A program made the translations under genes and the position numbers. This document shows positions 1-11,796 of a stretch of DNA of 64,000 bases, piece by piece. The notes below the pieces were generated by a model, which saw only the letters and a list, made by a program, of their open reading frames with translations, was not told the DNA's origin and searched no databases. This stretch comes from Poa pratensis (lineage: Eukaryota > Streptophyta > Magnoliopsida > Poales > Poaceae). Every line of letters starts with the position of its first letter. Positions within the stretch are counted from its first letter, which is position 1. Location: contig CAMZMU010000041.1 in NCBI GenBank assembly GCA_947311845.1, positions 116,834,796 through 116,898,795 of the forward strand, written 5' to 3'.

Positions 1-804
1 CCAAAACAGTACGAAAACGTGGAAAATACGTGAAAAACAGTGTTTCGTATATTTAAAATTATTTTAAAACCGTAACAAATTTCAAAATCTTGTAGAAGCG
101 AAAAAGTTGCGCATTTTTCGTACCTTTCCAACGCCGTATCATATGCTTCAATCCGATAAACGGTTTCAAATCCACGATGGAAAAACTCACTGAATCTAAG
201 TGTTCCATCCGGAAGTTCACCTATTATTACTCGGAAGTTCATAAAGTTGTCCAGAATAGTTATTCTAGAAGGGAGTCTAGAATAGCAGGGGTATATATAT
301 TTATATATATATATATATATATATGCATCGGTGCCTGTCGCCCAGGAGAAAAATCACGATGCGTGACCTGGAGAAAAATCACGATGCAGACAAAGCACAC
401 ATCGTGTGACACTCCGACGCCAGATGGCTCAAACTCGGCGGATTGAAGGCACTGCGCACGGATGCCCGGCGGTCGGCGACCGGCGGATTGAACGCGCGAC
501 GTCCGGCCTCTGGATTAAAATCGCGAGCAGATCAACCCGCACCTCTGACTCTCCAGCGGTGGATCGTTCACGCACAGCGGAATCAATCATAGATGTCGAC
601 AGATCAGGAGAGTGAGGATCTGGAGAGTGAGGATGGCAAATACCTGGCCTCTCATCGATGAGGTCGAAGCGACAAAGTCAATCTCTCTCCGACGAAGCTA
701 GCTTGAGGGAAAGACGGCGTTCTCGCACCATCGAAGCTGACAAACACACAAGGTGCACCTACGTATAGTACTAGCAAATCTATCTCGGGACGGCTTTTGT
801 ATAC
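1..804. other. unassigned sequence with small repeats
   Basis: I recognise no gene here. The stretch holds a TA microsatellite (291-324) and a short direct repeat at about 344-392, in which the phrase ggagaaaaatcacgatgc occurs twice some 25 bases apart. The right part may lie inside the Helitron-like unit whose 3' end is at 1292, but I could not find its 5' terminus. Confidence 0.5.
291..324. repeat. TA microsatellite
   Basis: A run of alternating T and A with one interruption, about 34 bases. It is a simple sequence repeat and is probably polymorphic. Confidence 0.9.
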
Positions 805-1104
805 ATGATGCTTACCCGCGTGCGCAAGCAAACGCATGAGGCGGCGCTAATTGACGGGTTTGGACGGGCAGGTCATATTACGGATGCCCTCGAAGCATTT
901 GAGCAGAGGAAGAAGGCACATCGGTCTTCGATTTATGTCTATCGGGCACTAATCAGTGACCTGAAGATGAAGAAAGCTGGACAGTTTGAACTAGCACAAA
1001 AGCTCTCCGATGAGATGGATTCGAGTGCTTCTGATATGTTAGGGCCCGAAGAATTCAAGAAGAAGTTAAAGGGGGAAAAGGCAGGTGAGAAGCAGATGAG
1101 TTAG
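805..1104 (+). pseudogene. pentatricopeptide-repeat (PPR) protein fragment
   Basis: The open frame reads LIDGFGRAGHITDALEAF near its start, which has the helix-turn-helix pattern of a PPR motif, followed by a charged tail (LAQKLSDEMDSSASD, then a Lys/Glu-rich end) and a stop at 1102. PPR proteins bind organellar RNA in mitochondria or plastids and normally carry about ten or more 35-residue repeats. Here only the last one or two remain, with no targeting peptide and no upstream repeats, so this is the 3' end of a gene and not a functional one. The first in-frame Met residues look like intron or junction sequence; homology begins near residue 12. A Helitron-like 3' end lies 160-190 bases downstream on the same strand, so the piece may be a captured fragment (inference). 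Confidence 0.6.
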
Positions 1105-1262
1105 CTTCCAGGCTTGTATGATTCCTACACATGCACCAGGTACTGGTAGGCTAACACGCTTGCATACTCCCAATGGATATTGGGATTGTCGATTAACATC
1201 TTCAGATACTCAATGAAACAAATATAGATTCAAAGACGTGTTTATATTAAAATAAATTATGA

Positions 1263-1292
1263 GACGTGCGTTGCACGTGCACGTCAACTAGT
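1263..1292 (+). mobile_element. Helitron-like 3' terminus
   Basis: ACGTGC (1264-1269) pairs with GCACGT (1273-1278) to form a small GC-rich hairpin. After nine bases comes CTAG followed by T (1288-1292). Helitrons end in a short hairpin about ten bases before CTRR and insert next to T, so the layout fits. The opposite TC terminus was not found, so the element's extent is unknown. Confidence 0.5.
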
Positions 1293-1567
1293 AACTCTAA
1301 ATAATACAAGTTATATATCTATTTTGAACAGGAAAATGCAAGTAATATTAATATGTCATCCTTATCATGTTTGCATCATCTAGCTTGTTGCTTAGTTGTC
1401 TTTTGCATTATCACCTAAATAACTAATATGGAAATGTGTTGGGTAATTAATTAATTAATTATTGCCCTATTCCATTTAATTTGTGTAGCTCACCCATGCC
1501 TTGTTTAGACCTGTTAATCAACATTTAATTTGATGGGTAGATAAATAACTTGAACCTTAATATTAAT
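1293..1567. other. AT-rich spacer, nothing recognised
   Basis: Low-complexity AT-rich DNA between the Helitron-like end and the LTR block, with a small taattaattaatt run near 1446. No ORF, RNA gene or repeat boundary is visible. Confidence 0.5.
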
Positions 1568-3417
1568 TGTCGGAACCCCGGTTCCGTTTAATTTGGTTTA
1601 AGTTGCATCTGTCTCGCATCTTGCCATGTCATGCATCATCTCATCACATGCTGGATCTTTTGTCATAGTTGTAAGATGCATCTTTTGCGCTTTCCAGTGT
1701 TTGTTGCTTCTTCGCGGATAAGACGTTGAGATGATGTGAGCAACGACAGGTTCTTCCTCCGTGCTGGATTTCAGGCAAGCAATGTTCTCTTGGTCCCAAT
1801 GCATTGTCTTTCATCCTTGCCCGTTGATCTCTGCTATCCTTATGTTACGATGCTTGTGCGATCCTATCCATGTTTACCTGCTGCCATGATATAACCCACC
1901 TCCACATCCTATCACCTTGTTGTTTGTTTACCTTGTTAGCCTTGCGAGTCGTAGTTGCATGCTTAGGTTTGCTGTTGCGAGTTTGTCTATCTTTTGTTTC
2001 ACATGCTTAGTATGATAGGTGGGCTCAACATTACTTAATATGATGATAATGTTTGTGGGTTGTAACTAAATGATAAGGCACCCGGTGGAAGGCCAATTCG
2101 TTGGTGCTTTGTTCTGCTAAGTGTCGCCCTAGGACCTCAGTTCTTGTCCTCTAATCCAAGTACGAGCGCGCTATCCACGTGTGGGGCCCTATGGGAACCC
2201 CCTTGACTTAGTACCGGATCTACCGACTTGTCCAGGAGCTGCAACTAGTTCGGGTTTTCCATTTGCTCATACGCATGATGATGGAGGATCTTTGAAGATG
2301 GGTCGATGCTGGCTGCACTTGCATATAGATGTGGACGTGGTCTGACCGGGTAGCTACCGATAGAGGAGGTCTGGGAGGGTTATGTCGCACAATAGATGGG
2401 TCCACAACGGAGCTTCGGCCGGACTCTCGCGTGGGAAAGACTCAGATGGGTGGCTCCTTGGACTTGTTGGTAGTGAAGGGAAAACGTCTTGTCGCGACGC
2501 CCTGCCAACATACCGACGGAAGTGTGTTACTCATGGGCATTAAGGGTTGAACGTGCGTGTGGCTTAACAGTAGTGCACCCCTGCAGGGTTTAATCTTTTC
2601 GAGAAGACGTGTCCACGGTTATGGATGACTTGGTGCGGATGCTGGCTAACAAGATCATAGACAACTTACACCTAATGATGCTAATTTAACTTGACTAGTA
2701 AGTTAGACTCACTTTCACAATAAGATGTAACTAAAACTGCCAACTGTGTGAGTTTCCCTCGATTGCTTCCTCAAACTTGGTTGAGGGGTGAATCTGGGAT
2801 GTGTTATGTTTGGTGTTAGAAGCTAGTTGGTTCCGATGCGCTCTCTTATCCCTCTCCAATAGACGAAAGTTGTAGCGTGTCTTCTGTAGATGGCTTAGTG
2901 CTGCTGCCGCTTCAGTCCACCAATCCTTTTATATTTTGGGAGCCTTTGTATTGGTTCCAACTGTTCTTTGCTTGCCAAGTAAATTCTGTTTACCTGACCC
3001 ATCTTTTGGGCTGTTTTTCACTGAACAGTCAACAGGTTTGAAGTCTGACGATGTTAGCTTGGGAATCCCTCCGGCGCGGCCTGGGCAGGGATTGGACGCC
3101 ATCGTTTATCTTCAGGACTCTTAGTCCAATTTGTATCTTGTCCGTAGACGGACACTAGTTTGCTTCCGTTGTGATTCGTATCTTTGTAATGTAGTAGTTG
3201 TTTTCTTGACTCGTTTGAGTCGATCTTGTATAGATATTCTCTTTCTGTTGTTGTTGCGGATTCTTTCGTGAACTGTTGTAATGTTATCACAATTCCACCC
3301 ACATAACGTGTATGTTTCCGCGTGCACGTTATGTCTGGTGGGCGTCTTAAGATCGTTATTATGCGGGTTTTGGCGGGATCGCTGAAATCCGCATGGTATC
3401 GATTTTGGGGCGTCACA
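1568..3417 (-). mobile_element. solo-LTR-like block (probably Ty3/gypsy)
   Basis: The block starts TGTCGGAACCCCGG and ends GGGGCGTCACA, giving TG...CA ends about 1.85 kb apart. Read on the minus strand it starts TGTGACGCCCC, a common start for grass gypsy LTRs. It has no long coding frame and resembles LTR sequence. The five bases outside each end (ttaat, atatg) do not match, so no target duplication supports a clean solo LTR. The right boundary coincides with the point where copia gag sequence begins, so the junction could be a recombination or deletion scar. Family and orientation are inferred. Confidence 0.4.
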
Positions 3418-5985
3418 ATATGTTTTAAATAAAAATTTACCGCAAGGAGGAACATTGGATATGAGATAAAACAATATAATCCAAATGACTTGACTTGAGA
3501 GAATATAATTGATGAAGATCCCTTAATTCTTCATAATGTAGCCAAGTCTCCAATGCCCTCCAACATCACCTATTGATCAAGTTTTAGCTTGTTGGTCCCC
3601 AACCAAGTTGGGTCCTAAGAGGTTAGTCACAATAGGTTTGGCAACCCAAATGGTTCTTTTCTTGACACCACTTTGAGTACCAACATATTTGGCAAACACA
3701 TTGCCAACCTTATCCTTCCGAAGAGAATAATCATCATTAATAATAATGGGGTTGGATAAGGTACCATTTGTGCATGAAGAAGCAACGTGACCCTTCTCAC
3801 GACATAGGTAGCAACATCTACTTCCTCCTCTCTTCTTAGTTGGAGTCTTAACTTGAGGAGGGATAGCTTGATTCTTCTTGGGAAGAGCCCGTTTTTCAAC
3901 TTGAGGAACTTGAGATTGAACTTGAGGCTTCTTCCCTTGTTGCTTCTCACTAAGAGGCTTCTTCTTCAAAGGGTAAGATCTAACATGGTGCCCTTCAACT
4001 TTGCACTTGAAGCAAACAATCTAGGCCGAATCCTTGACTTGTTCTTGGCCCTTGTTCTTCTTGATAGGCTTGGACTTGATCTTTTTGTTGGAGTTGAATC
4101 CAAGTCCACTCTTGTCATTGGGGCATCTTTGAACACTCAACATATTGTCAAGTGTAGACTTCCCAACATGACGCTTTTCTAAGTCTTTTCTTCAAAGAAG
4201 TGACTTGGGCCTTGAGCTCATTTAATTCCTCTACACTGTTAGTATCAACACAAATACTAGAAGAAGTAGAAGCTTCATTGTTAGAGCAACAAGGCATGGA
4301 AAGTAATTCATCACTAGATGTAGCAACATTGTGAGTGGATGAATCACTAGGACTAGCACATAGCAATATAGCATGTCTAGTAGAAGTTGTGCCATTGTCC
4401 ACATGAGGCTCACAAGATGTTACCTTTGTAGTGATAGCCTCATGAGCTAACTTTAGCCTAGCATGGGATGCTAGAAGATCATCATTAGAGCTAGAAAGCT
4501 TTTCATGGCTTTCTTCCAATTTCCCATACTTGCTAGCTAGCAACTCAAGTTGAGCCCTTAGCTCAACATTCTCCTTCAAAATAGATGCTTCACAAGAAGT
4601 GGAGTTAGTAGCACAAGCATCATTAACATTAGAAATGGAAGAAGACAACTTGGCAAGCTCATCACTTTTAGATAGTTGAGTTTGGAGTTGATCATGAGAC
4701 TTGCTAAGGAGAGAGTGTTCACTTTCCAAAGCCTTATGAGCTTTGTCAAGTCTCTATATCCTCAATTAGTCTAGCATTGCCAACACCAAATTCAACCTTT
4801 TCCTTTTTAAGCACTTTATATTTAGCAATAGCATGATCTCTTTCCTTAATGATTTTAGCAATAATAAGACCATTTGTTTCATCAAGAGATTCAAGTTTCT
4901 CTTCAAGAGACACTCAAAGCTCTTGCTCTTCCTCAAGAGCATTCATTAAGGATGCCTTTTCATCGGCATCCTCTCTCAATTTGACATTTCTCGAGAAATT
5001 GAGTTTCCAACTCCTCAATGATTTCCCTACTCTTAATAGCATAAACAATGATTTCACTTAGAGGAGGGATAGCTTTGCTACCTTTGGGGAGAGCACCAAA
5101 TACCATCTCACCCTTCTTTGTTATGGATTCAACAACCATAAGCGCTCCATGAGAATCCCCATCCACATCATCACAAGATGTAGAGGGTTCCAAAGGTGGA
5201 GAAACCTTTGAATCCTTAGCCATAAGGCAAAAATGAGTAGTGGGCAAAGATGGTGAAGAGATACTTGAAGCACCATTGAGATCCACGTCTTGTTTCAACA
5301 AATGTTGTGATTCCTCTACATTGTTAGACACACAAGAAATAGAGGATATGGAAGTATTGTTTTCATGGCAACAAGACGAATGAAGCATATCATCATGAGA
5401 TTTCGTTAAACAACTATTACATGATATGCAAGGACTAGCAACACTAGCATGTAAAACATTTGGAGTGCTAGAAGTGTTTAAGTCCAAAGATAGATCATTG
5501 CAATGAGATAGAGATGAAGTATAGTCAATAGAATATTTACCATCAACAAAGCAATTTCTATCATCACTCACCATATCATTACCTTGTGTCAAAACACATG
5601 TTGGTGAAGTGGAAGAAGATGTGAACTCATCATGGCCGGAGGTGGAGGGAGAACAATCATCCTCAATAATATTGGACACTTCATATTTATCTTGAAGCTT
5701 GGTTCATAGCTCATGAGCGTTCCAAAAATACATGATTGATGCAAGAACTACATCGCTCAAAACACATATGAGACAATCAGATACACGAGTATCGAGATAA
5801 GAGTTTTCCTTATCCATTAAAGATAACTTTTGGGAATCCTTTGGAGGAGAAAAATCCATATGTACAATTCTCTTAAAATTTGGGTTTATGTCCCTAAGAA
5901 GGTTAAGCATGCGAATTTTGCAAACATCATAATTTGTGCCATCGAATATAAGAGTGGGATCGTGCACTAATTCTCTATACGACAT
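3418..5985 (-). pseudogene. degraded Ty1/copia gag
   Basis: Minus-strand pieces in different frames together form a copia gag. The N-terminal part (5985-5704) has the FDGTNYDVCKIRMLNLL type of sequence that opens plant copia gag. It is followed by a Ser/Cys-rich, coiled-coil-prone middle (5679-4960 and 4729-4148) and a Lys-rich segment with a CCHC zinc knuckle, CYLCREKGHVASSC (in 3969-3577), which binds RNA. At least four frame breaks lie near 5700, 4950, 4740-4150 and 4000. No protease, integrase or reverse transcriptase follows; homology stops at about 3418 against the LTR-like block, so the element has lost pol and its 3' LTR. It belongs with the primer-binding site at 6029-6039 and the LTR at 6041-8291. 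Confidence 0.75.
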
Positions 5986-6028
5986 CTTTACTCTCTAGGT
6001 GGTAAAGCCCAAAAAAGAGAGCCCAGGA

Positions 6029-6039
6029 TCTGATACCAA
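6029..6039 (-). promoter_or_regulatory. retrotransposon primer-binding site
   Basis: On the minus strand the bases just inside the LTR read TGGTATCAGATCC, the complement of the 3' end of initiator tRNA-Met used to prime copia reverse transcription. The site lies two bases from the LTR edge, which fixes element orientation and the LTR end. Confidence 0.8.
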
Positions 6040-6040
6040 T

Positions 6041-8291
6041 TGAAAGGACAATGATGTCACCTAGAGGGGGGTGAATAGGCGATTAAAAACTTTTCCGGTT
6101 TAGGCTTGATAATTGCGGAATAAAACTAGGTGTTTAAATTAACAAGCCAACAACCTAAATAAACTAGGCTCACATATGTGTACCAACAACTTATGCTAAG
6201 CAAGACAAGCAATAAGGTGATAGCAATATAGAATACTTTAAGCACGAAGGCTATCACAATGTAAAGTGCATAAGTAAAGAGCTCGGGTATAGAAATAACC
6301 GAGGCACGCGGAGACGAGGATGTATTCCCGAGTTCCTCCTTTTTAGGGAGTACGTCTCGTTGGAGAAGTGTGAACCAACACAATGGTTCAACAACCACAA
6401 AGGTTTCACCTTCATCTCCGATGAACCGCACCACGAAGGTTTGGTTCACCTTCCACTATCGGAGTCCTTCGAGGCGGAAATCCGGAGCCTTTCAACAACG
6501 ATCCGGGGCATAACCCACAACGGGATTGGGGGCTTCCGAATAGCTACAAGTGACCACACAAGGTCTCAACCACCACACGGGCGTCTAGGGTCCAAAGACC
6601 CAAGAGTAACAAGTTCACAAGTTTTCAACTTCCACGAATCCTCGTGAAGAGCACAAACCGATGCAACAAAGCAATGGCAAGAGCACAAGGCTCAAATCCT
6701 TCACTCTCGAATCCCACCACAAGCAACTAATGCTTATGGGGGGAGAAGAGAGGAAGAACAACGAAGAACACAACAAATGGAACTTCAAGATCACGATCTA
6801 CTAGGTTCCCCTCACTTGGAGGAGGAATGGATTGGATGAATATGTAGATCTAGATCTCCTCTTAATTTCCCTCAAAGATATGCAAGAATCATGGGAGGGA
6901 ATGAGAGGAAGACAAGCTTTTTCCAAAGAGCAACAATGGAGGAGAGAGGGGAGAATAACTTGCTCAAGAGATGTAAAAACCATTGGGGGAAGAAAGCCCC
7001 TTTAAATAGGTCCTCTAAAAAGATGACTGTTGGGCTGCAGGGAGGCCAGCCTCGCAAGGGCAGCGAGCTGGGCTGAGCCGGCCGGCCTGGGAGCCGGCCT
7101 GGGCTGGCCTGGGGGCTGGCGACCCGGCTGAACCGACCGGCCTGCGAGCCGGCCTGGGGGCTGGCGACCCGACAGAGACCGCCGGCCTACAAAAAACTGC
7201 AAAAAACGACCAATACGAAAACGAACAAATCTTGATCATCCGGACTCCGTTTTTGATGTTCTTGGGCTCGTTGGAATCGCAACGAAGAGCCCTTCAAGAT
7301 TATGTAGAGAAACATCATAGTCCATCATGTGAGGATAAAACCAAATGTAGAAAGGTAAACCTTCTCTAAATAAGAACAACCGGTAAATCCTGAAATGCAA
7401 TAACTTTTGCAAGGAACCTCCAAACGAGATCAAACCAACGAGGTTGGAAAGGTAACGACGAGAGCTTCCTATTAAGGGTCAGAAATATGGAGGAGATATC
7501 ACACATGGGAGGTGTGGACCTTATCTCGAGGAGGACCGGTAATATTGCCAACACCGAGAACGCAACAAGTTTTCCATCCGACATCCATTTTCGGTGAACT
7601 AGAGCTTGGTGTGGAGATGAATACAAGCTCTAAATTCTCACATGGATAAAAGCCAAATAAGAACCAAGAAAGATGATATGCCAAGTATGCAAAGTTTTGA
7701 GCTCTCCACAAAGATGCGATCAAGTTACTCACTTGAGAGCCCCTCTTGATAGTACGCCGTCTATCCTATAACCCGGTCTCCAAACTAACAACATGAGACC
7801 GGTAAAATAGAAACCCTATGAAGATCATACCTTTGCCTTGCGCATTCCACTTGAGCTCGATGTTGACGATCTTGACTCTCTCAAGTTGGAACACCTTTCT
7901 TGATTGTGCTTACTAACACATGCTTGATGAAGACTTCCCAAATACTCCCCCATAAACCATTATGGGAGAGCCTCGCTTAGCTCCGTCTTCATGTATCCAC
8001 TTGCGCTTCAAATACTTCTCTTGATAGATGATGGCTTGGAGATAAACATGAAGTTCACTCAATCTTCTTTTCCAAGCCATGCTTGCAATAAGCTCAACTC
8101 TTCACATGACCATTCTTCATATAAACCCTTGGATGGAACCTTGGTCATCATGAAATCTTCTAGAGTCCAACACATGAACTCCAATCTTTTCTTATGGACA
8201 AGATCTACAAGCATATCTCAATGCAAACATTAGTCCATAAGGATTGTCATTAATTACCAAAACCACGCATGTGGCAACACATGCCCTTTCA
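6041..8291 (-). repeat. 5' LTR of truncated copia element (2.25 kb)
   Basis: The LTR runs from TGAAAGGAC to GCCCTTTCA on the plus strand and has TG...CA ends; it is the 5' LTR of the minus-strand element. The outer edge (8291/8292) falls inside the coding sequence of another copia pol, which shows directly that this element inserted into it. Contents include a GC-rich stretch with repeated gccggcctggg units (about 7076-7190). No partner LTR is in the window, so TSDs and age cannot be judged. Several short frames inside are not genes. Confidence 0.75.
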
Positions 8292-9700
8292 GGTCTTCAA
8301 GCTGAAACAGAAAGCAGATGGCTCGGTGGAACGTTACAAGGCTCGGCTCGTCACAAAAGGATTCACGCAACGCCATGGCATTGACTACATGGATACATTC
8401 TCCCCTGTCGTCAAGCCAACCACTATCCGGTTGATTCTGTCTATCGCCGTGTCCCGGGGATGGATGCTGCGTCAGGTGGACGTCCAGAACGCTTTTCTCC
8501 ACGGCGACATCCAGGAGGAGGTGTATATGTATCAGCCTGCCGGGTACGTTGACAGGAATTATCCAAATCGTGTATGTCGCCTGCAGAAGTCACTTTATGG
8601 GTTAAAGCAGTCGCCAAGGGCGTGGTATTCCAAGCTCAGTTGAAAGCTGCAGTCCCTGGGGTTTGTCCCATCTCAAGCAGATACATCGCTGTTTATCTTC
8701 ATCAACCAGCAGGCGATAATTTATATGTTAATCTATGTCGATGACATTATCATTACTGGATCTTGCAAGCAGGCTGTCAGCACCTTGATGCAAAAGCTAC
8801 GCGAATCCTTCGCTGTCAAGGATCTTGGGAAGTTATCTTATTTCCTTGGCATTGAGGTAACAGATACAGATGATGGGATTGCACTAACTCAGGCAAAGTA
8901 TGCATCAGATCTTCTCCATCGAGTGAATATGCACAATTGCCATGACATAGCCACCCCAATGTCGTCCTCGGAAAAACTCAGCAAAGCAGCAGGAACACTG
9001 CTGACAGATGTTAAGGCCTTCAAGTACAGAAGCACAGTTGGTGCATTGCAGTACTTGTGTTTGACCAGGCCCGATATTTCTTTTGCCATGAATCGAGTCT
9101 GTCAGTTTCTAGCAACACCAACTGAGGTGCACTGATCAGCCGTGAAGCGGATACTACGGTATGTTAAGGGAACGATGAATTTTCGTTTACGGATTCAGAG
9201 GTCGACATAAACCGAGCTCAGCGTATACACGGACGCAGACTGGGCAGGTTGTCCCGATGATCGGAGGTCCACTGGTGGCTATGCAGTGTTCTATGGACCT
9301 AACCTGGTGTCATTAAGCTCACGGAAGCAACCAACTGATATCAGGTCAAGTACGGAGGCGGAGTACAAGGCCATTGCGAATGGAACAACAGAGGTTACTT
9401 GGTTGCAATCAGTTCTCAGAAAACTAGGAGTGTTTCAGTCGCAAGCTCCAACGCTGTGGTGTGACAATCTCGGAGCAACGTTCCTTACTGCTAATCCGAT
9501 GTTTCACGCTCGGACAAAGCACGTAGAGATTGATTTCCAGTTCGTACGAGAGAAGGTGGCAGCAGGTGCACTGAAGGTTCGGTTTATCTCTTCTCGAGAC
9601 CAATTAGCAGATATCTTCACAAAGGCACTCACTCGAGATATGTTTGATCGCCTGAAGTTCGAGTTGTGTTTAGCAAGTATATGTTTGGATCGAGGGGGAG
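8292..9700 (+). pseudogene. Ty1/copia pol remnant (reverse transcriptase, RNase H)
   Basis: In plus orientation the frame starts abruptly in the reverse transcriptase ([18 protein letters not shown]) and passes [21 protein letters not shown] and [12 protein letters not shown]. It then reaches the catalytic YVDD box (8734 onward), FLGIEV, and RNase H signatures ([18 protein letters not shown] near 9234-9280; [19 protein letters not shown]). Such pol copies the element's RNA into DNA. Here it is broken: a stop at 8641 and stops near 9133 and 9208 interrupt the frame, and everything upstream of the reverse transcriptase is missing because another copia LTR sits at 8291. It ends at a purine tract, GATCGAGGGGGAG (9688-9700), directly before the 3' LTR. 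Confidence 0.88.
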
Positions 9701-9901
9701 TGTTAAAAGAGGTTAGAGATAGTTGTGATATGATCCTAACCACTACGGCTAAACCCAACAGATAGATTGAGTTGGTTAGGTTGTTTAGATACTAACCGTA
9801 TATGTAAATTCTATGTAAACCCTAGCTCTATGAGCTGGAGCTGAACGCCGATGCATTGAAGCACGGCATAATCCATCTCTATTCTGTTTCTTTATAACGC
9901 A
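9701..9901 (+). repeat. 3' LTR of the copia pol remnant (short)
   Basis: TGTTAAAAGAGG follows the polypurine tract immediately, the usual start of a copia 3' LTR. The end is placed at TTTATAACGCA (9901), giving about 200 bases; the 3' edge is uncertain because no 5' LTR is available for comparison. Confidence 0.6.
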
Positions 9902-10970
9902 TCTGTCGATTGATTTCCCTGCCCTATGCGGCTACTTAGGCATGAATTTAGGTAAGCAAATTAAAGAGGTAAGCGGTCATCGTCGTCTTATAAACAGCGA
10001 CAGAGAACTGGGTGGTGGTGTTGATGACTGAGAGCTACTGTATGAGCTAACCGCGGCAAGATCGGGATGGATCGAGCGATGATGGATCGCTGTCAGCGCG
10101 TGCTGCTCGCGATCCCTCTTCTGAATCGCCATGCCATCGCGTGGCCGCGCTTGCTCGCCGTGTCTGGCGACTGTTGCCCTGCAAGCGAGTTCGGTGCACT
10201 GAATTTTTATCTGTCGCCTGTACCTCATGTTGTGGGGCTCGGTTCTGACCACCACGGAATACAGTGAAGGCACAAGTCTGAATCCTAAGTTCTCAGATGG
10301 CAATTGGCATGGCAAACAGAGAAGGTACAAGTCTGAATCCAGGGCAGACATGGCATGGTTGCTGAGGTCGAGAACAGTTAATCCTTGCGGCACAGTACAG
10401 TGATCATATTTGATGTCAACGAAATGCCGGCGCTGCTCAAATAGAGAGGGAGAGGGAATGCAGATTGCTCATCAGCATGATCTTCATGCAAGGTACAAGT
10501 CTGAATCATAAGTTCTCTCGTTTCAAAAATGAATCATAAGTTCTCTAGTTTGTCATTTTCAGACGATGATAGGTTCCCCCAAATTCGGTTTCCTTGGGGA
10601 ATCTCCTTCCCAAAGAATTGCATCTGCTAATTATTTTTAGAAAGGAATAAGGTCGTGAAGGACCTTGAATCTGCATTAGATCGGCGGTGGTGCACAGTTA
10701 TAAGAAGGACCCCACACAAAACAGAAAATACAACACGACCCTTCACATATATAAAGCACCTTAAAAGAGATCGTAGAAACGTAATCAGGTCCAAACTCGT
10801 CACCCATGGAGAACGGAATCCAATCACGATTGCTTATGCGGGAGTACATTACTTGTTTACAATGATAAAAAAGTGACATTGACCATTCGAAAAGGAACCA
10901 ACAACACATTTAGAAGCATGTACAATACTTTAATGTTTACAACGATAAAATAACAGTGGTACCCTCGGTG
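9902..10970. other. 3' flank of terpene synthase; short repeats
   Basis: I recognise no gene. The phrase acaagtctgaatc recurs near 10270, 10327 and 10496, twice followed by aagttctc, so the stretch contains small dispersed duplications. The right end should hold the 3' UTR of the terpene synthase exon that stops at 10971. Confidence 0.45.
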
Positions 10971-11172
10971 CTAGATAGGGATGGACTCGACAAAGAAGTT
11001 ATTAATATTCTTCTTAAGATGCTTGCTGAAGGTGTAGCCATCATTGCCGCCACCATAGTAGAGTGGCACACTAAGAGTTAAGTTTATAATACGTTGCACT
11101 GCTGGAAACAATGCACGGTTTCCAAAGTGAGCCTGGTTAAGAGTATTCCACTCATCTTCAATCGCTTGCTCA
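10971..11172 (-). pseudogene. terpene synthase, C-terminal half of last exon
   Basis: The minus strand from 11172 reads EQAIEDEWNTLNQAHF, then LFPAVQRIINLTLSVPLYY and ends FFVESIPI with a TAG stop (10971-10973). This is the C-terminal end of a plant class I (TPS-a type) terpene synthase. The other half of the same exon is 16.5 kb away at 27665-27737, where the protein stops at VECYMNEYGVTRE. The outer gypsy element sits between the two, flanked by GCTCA here and GCTCC there, an imperfect 5 bp target duplication. The junction falls between the conserved VTRE and QAIEDEW. Confidence 0.9.
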
Positions 11173-11239
11173 GCCCTGACACCCCGAGGTAGGGTCAAGG
11201 TATGGTATAATTTATATCCAAGAGTGGACCGAGGTACAG

Positions 11240-11440
11240 TAAAACCGACATAACCAGGCCTCGAAGGGGCCGGGATATGATGTTGGTACAAACCGACATA
11301 ACCAGGCCCAGAAGGGGCCGGGATATGATGTTGGTGCTGACCGACATATGAAACCGACATATGCTGACAGACATACCCAGGCCCAGAAGGGGCCGGGATA
11401 TGATGCTGGTACAAACCGACGTATACTGACCGACATACGA
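11240..11440 (+). repeat. LTR minisatellite
   Basis: Three imperfect copies of ccaggcc..gaaggggccgggatatgatg, separated by variable strings of (a/c)cgacata, lie inside the LTR. The same array occurs in the 3' LTR at about 26755-26960 with small differences in spacer number. Translated on the minus strand it yields the repeated peptide QHHIPAPSGPGY, which is an artefact of the repeat. Confidence 0.8.
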
Positions 11441-11783
11441 ATGGCGGTATTTTTGTGTCTTCTCTTTTGTGCAGGGGAGGATAAATAAGGAAGGGGAGTC
11501 CGACATATCCATGCCGGGTTAAAGAGAAGAGGCGCCTTATGCCGGTTGCAAGTCAATGCAAAGGTCACATCCCGCCTGACACGGGAGTATGGCATGCGGT
11601 ATGGCGCGGGTACGAGGTGACCGGTCACACCTACCGCTGACCGCGGGCGTACGTGGGAACAGAGAGCGAGGTATGGGCAGGCCACGTCCTGTCCGTGACA
11701 GAGGACACAAGCATGACCGAGCTAATGATGCAGACGCGCATGGCTGCAGTGTAATGTACGGTGCCAATCCGGCGACGCGGGGT

Positions 11784-11796
11784 ACCAGTATATAAG
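11784..11796 (+). promoter_or_regulatory. TATA box of outer gypsy LTR
   Basis: ccagtatataagg lies about 360 bases before the LTR end, in the position expected for the U3 promoter. The same sequence is preserved in the 3' LTR near 27303. Confidence 0.6.

Noticed and set aside
1568..3417. A clean solo LTR insertion in the copia element
   Set aside because: The flanking five bases differ (ttaat versus atatg) and no copia sequence is seen to the left, so only an LTR-like block is claimed.
3054..3474. Minus-strand ORFs at the edge of the LTR-like block
   Set aside because: They run across the LTR/copia junction; only the first few residues (NVPPCGKF) look like copia gag and the rest is LTR.
9977..10393. 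138-codon minus-strand ORF
   Set aside because: No domain, no conserved motif, low-complexity Ser/Pro end; insufficient support.
11195..11512. Repeated peptide QHHIPAPSGPGY as a repeat-protein gene
   Set aside because: It is the antisense translation of the LTR minisatellite, present in both outer LTRs, fused by chance to the terpene synthase exon frame.
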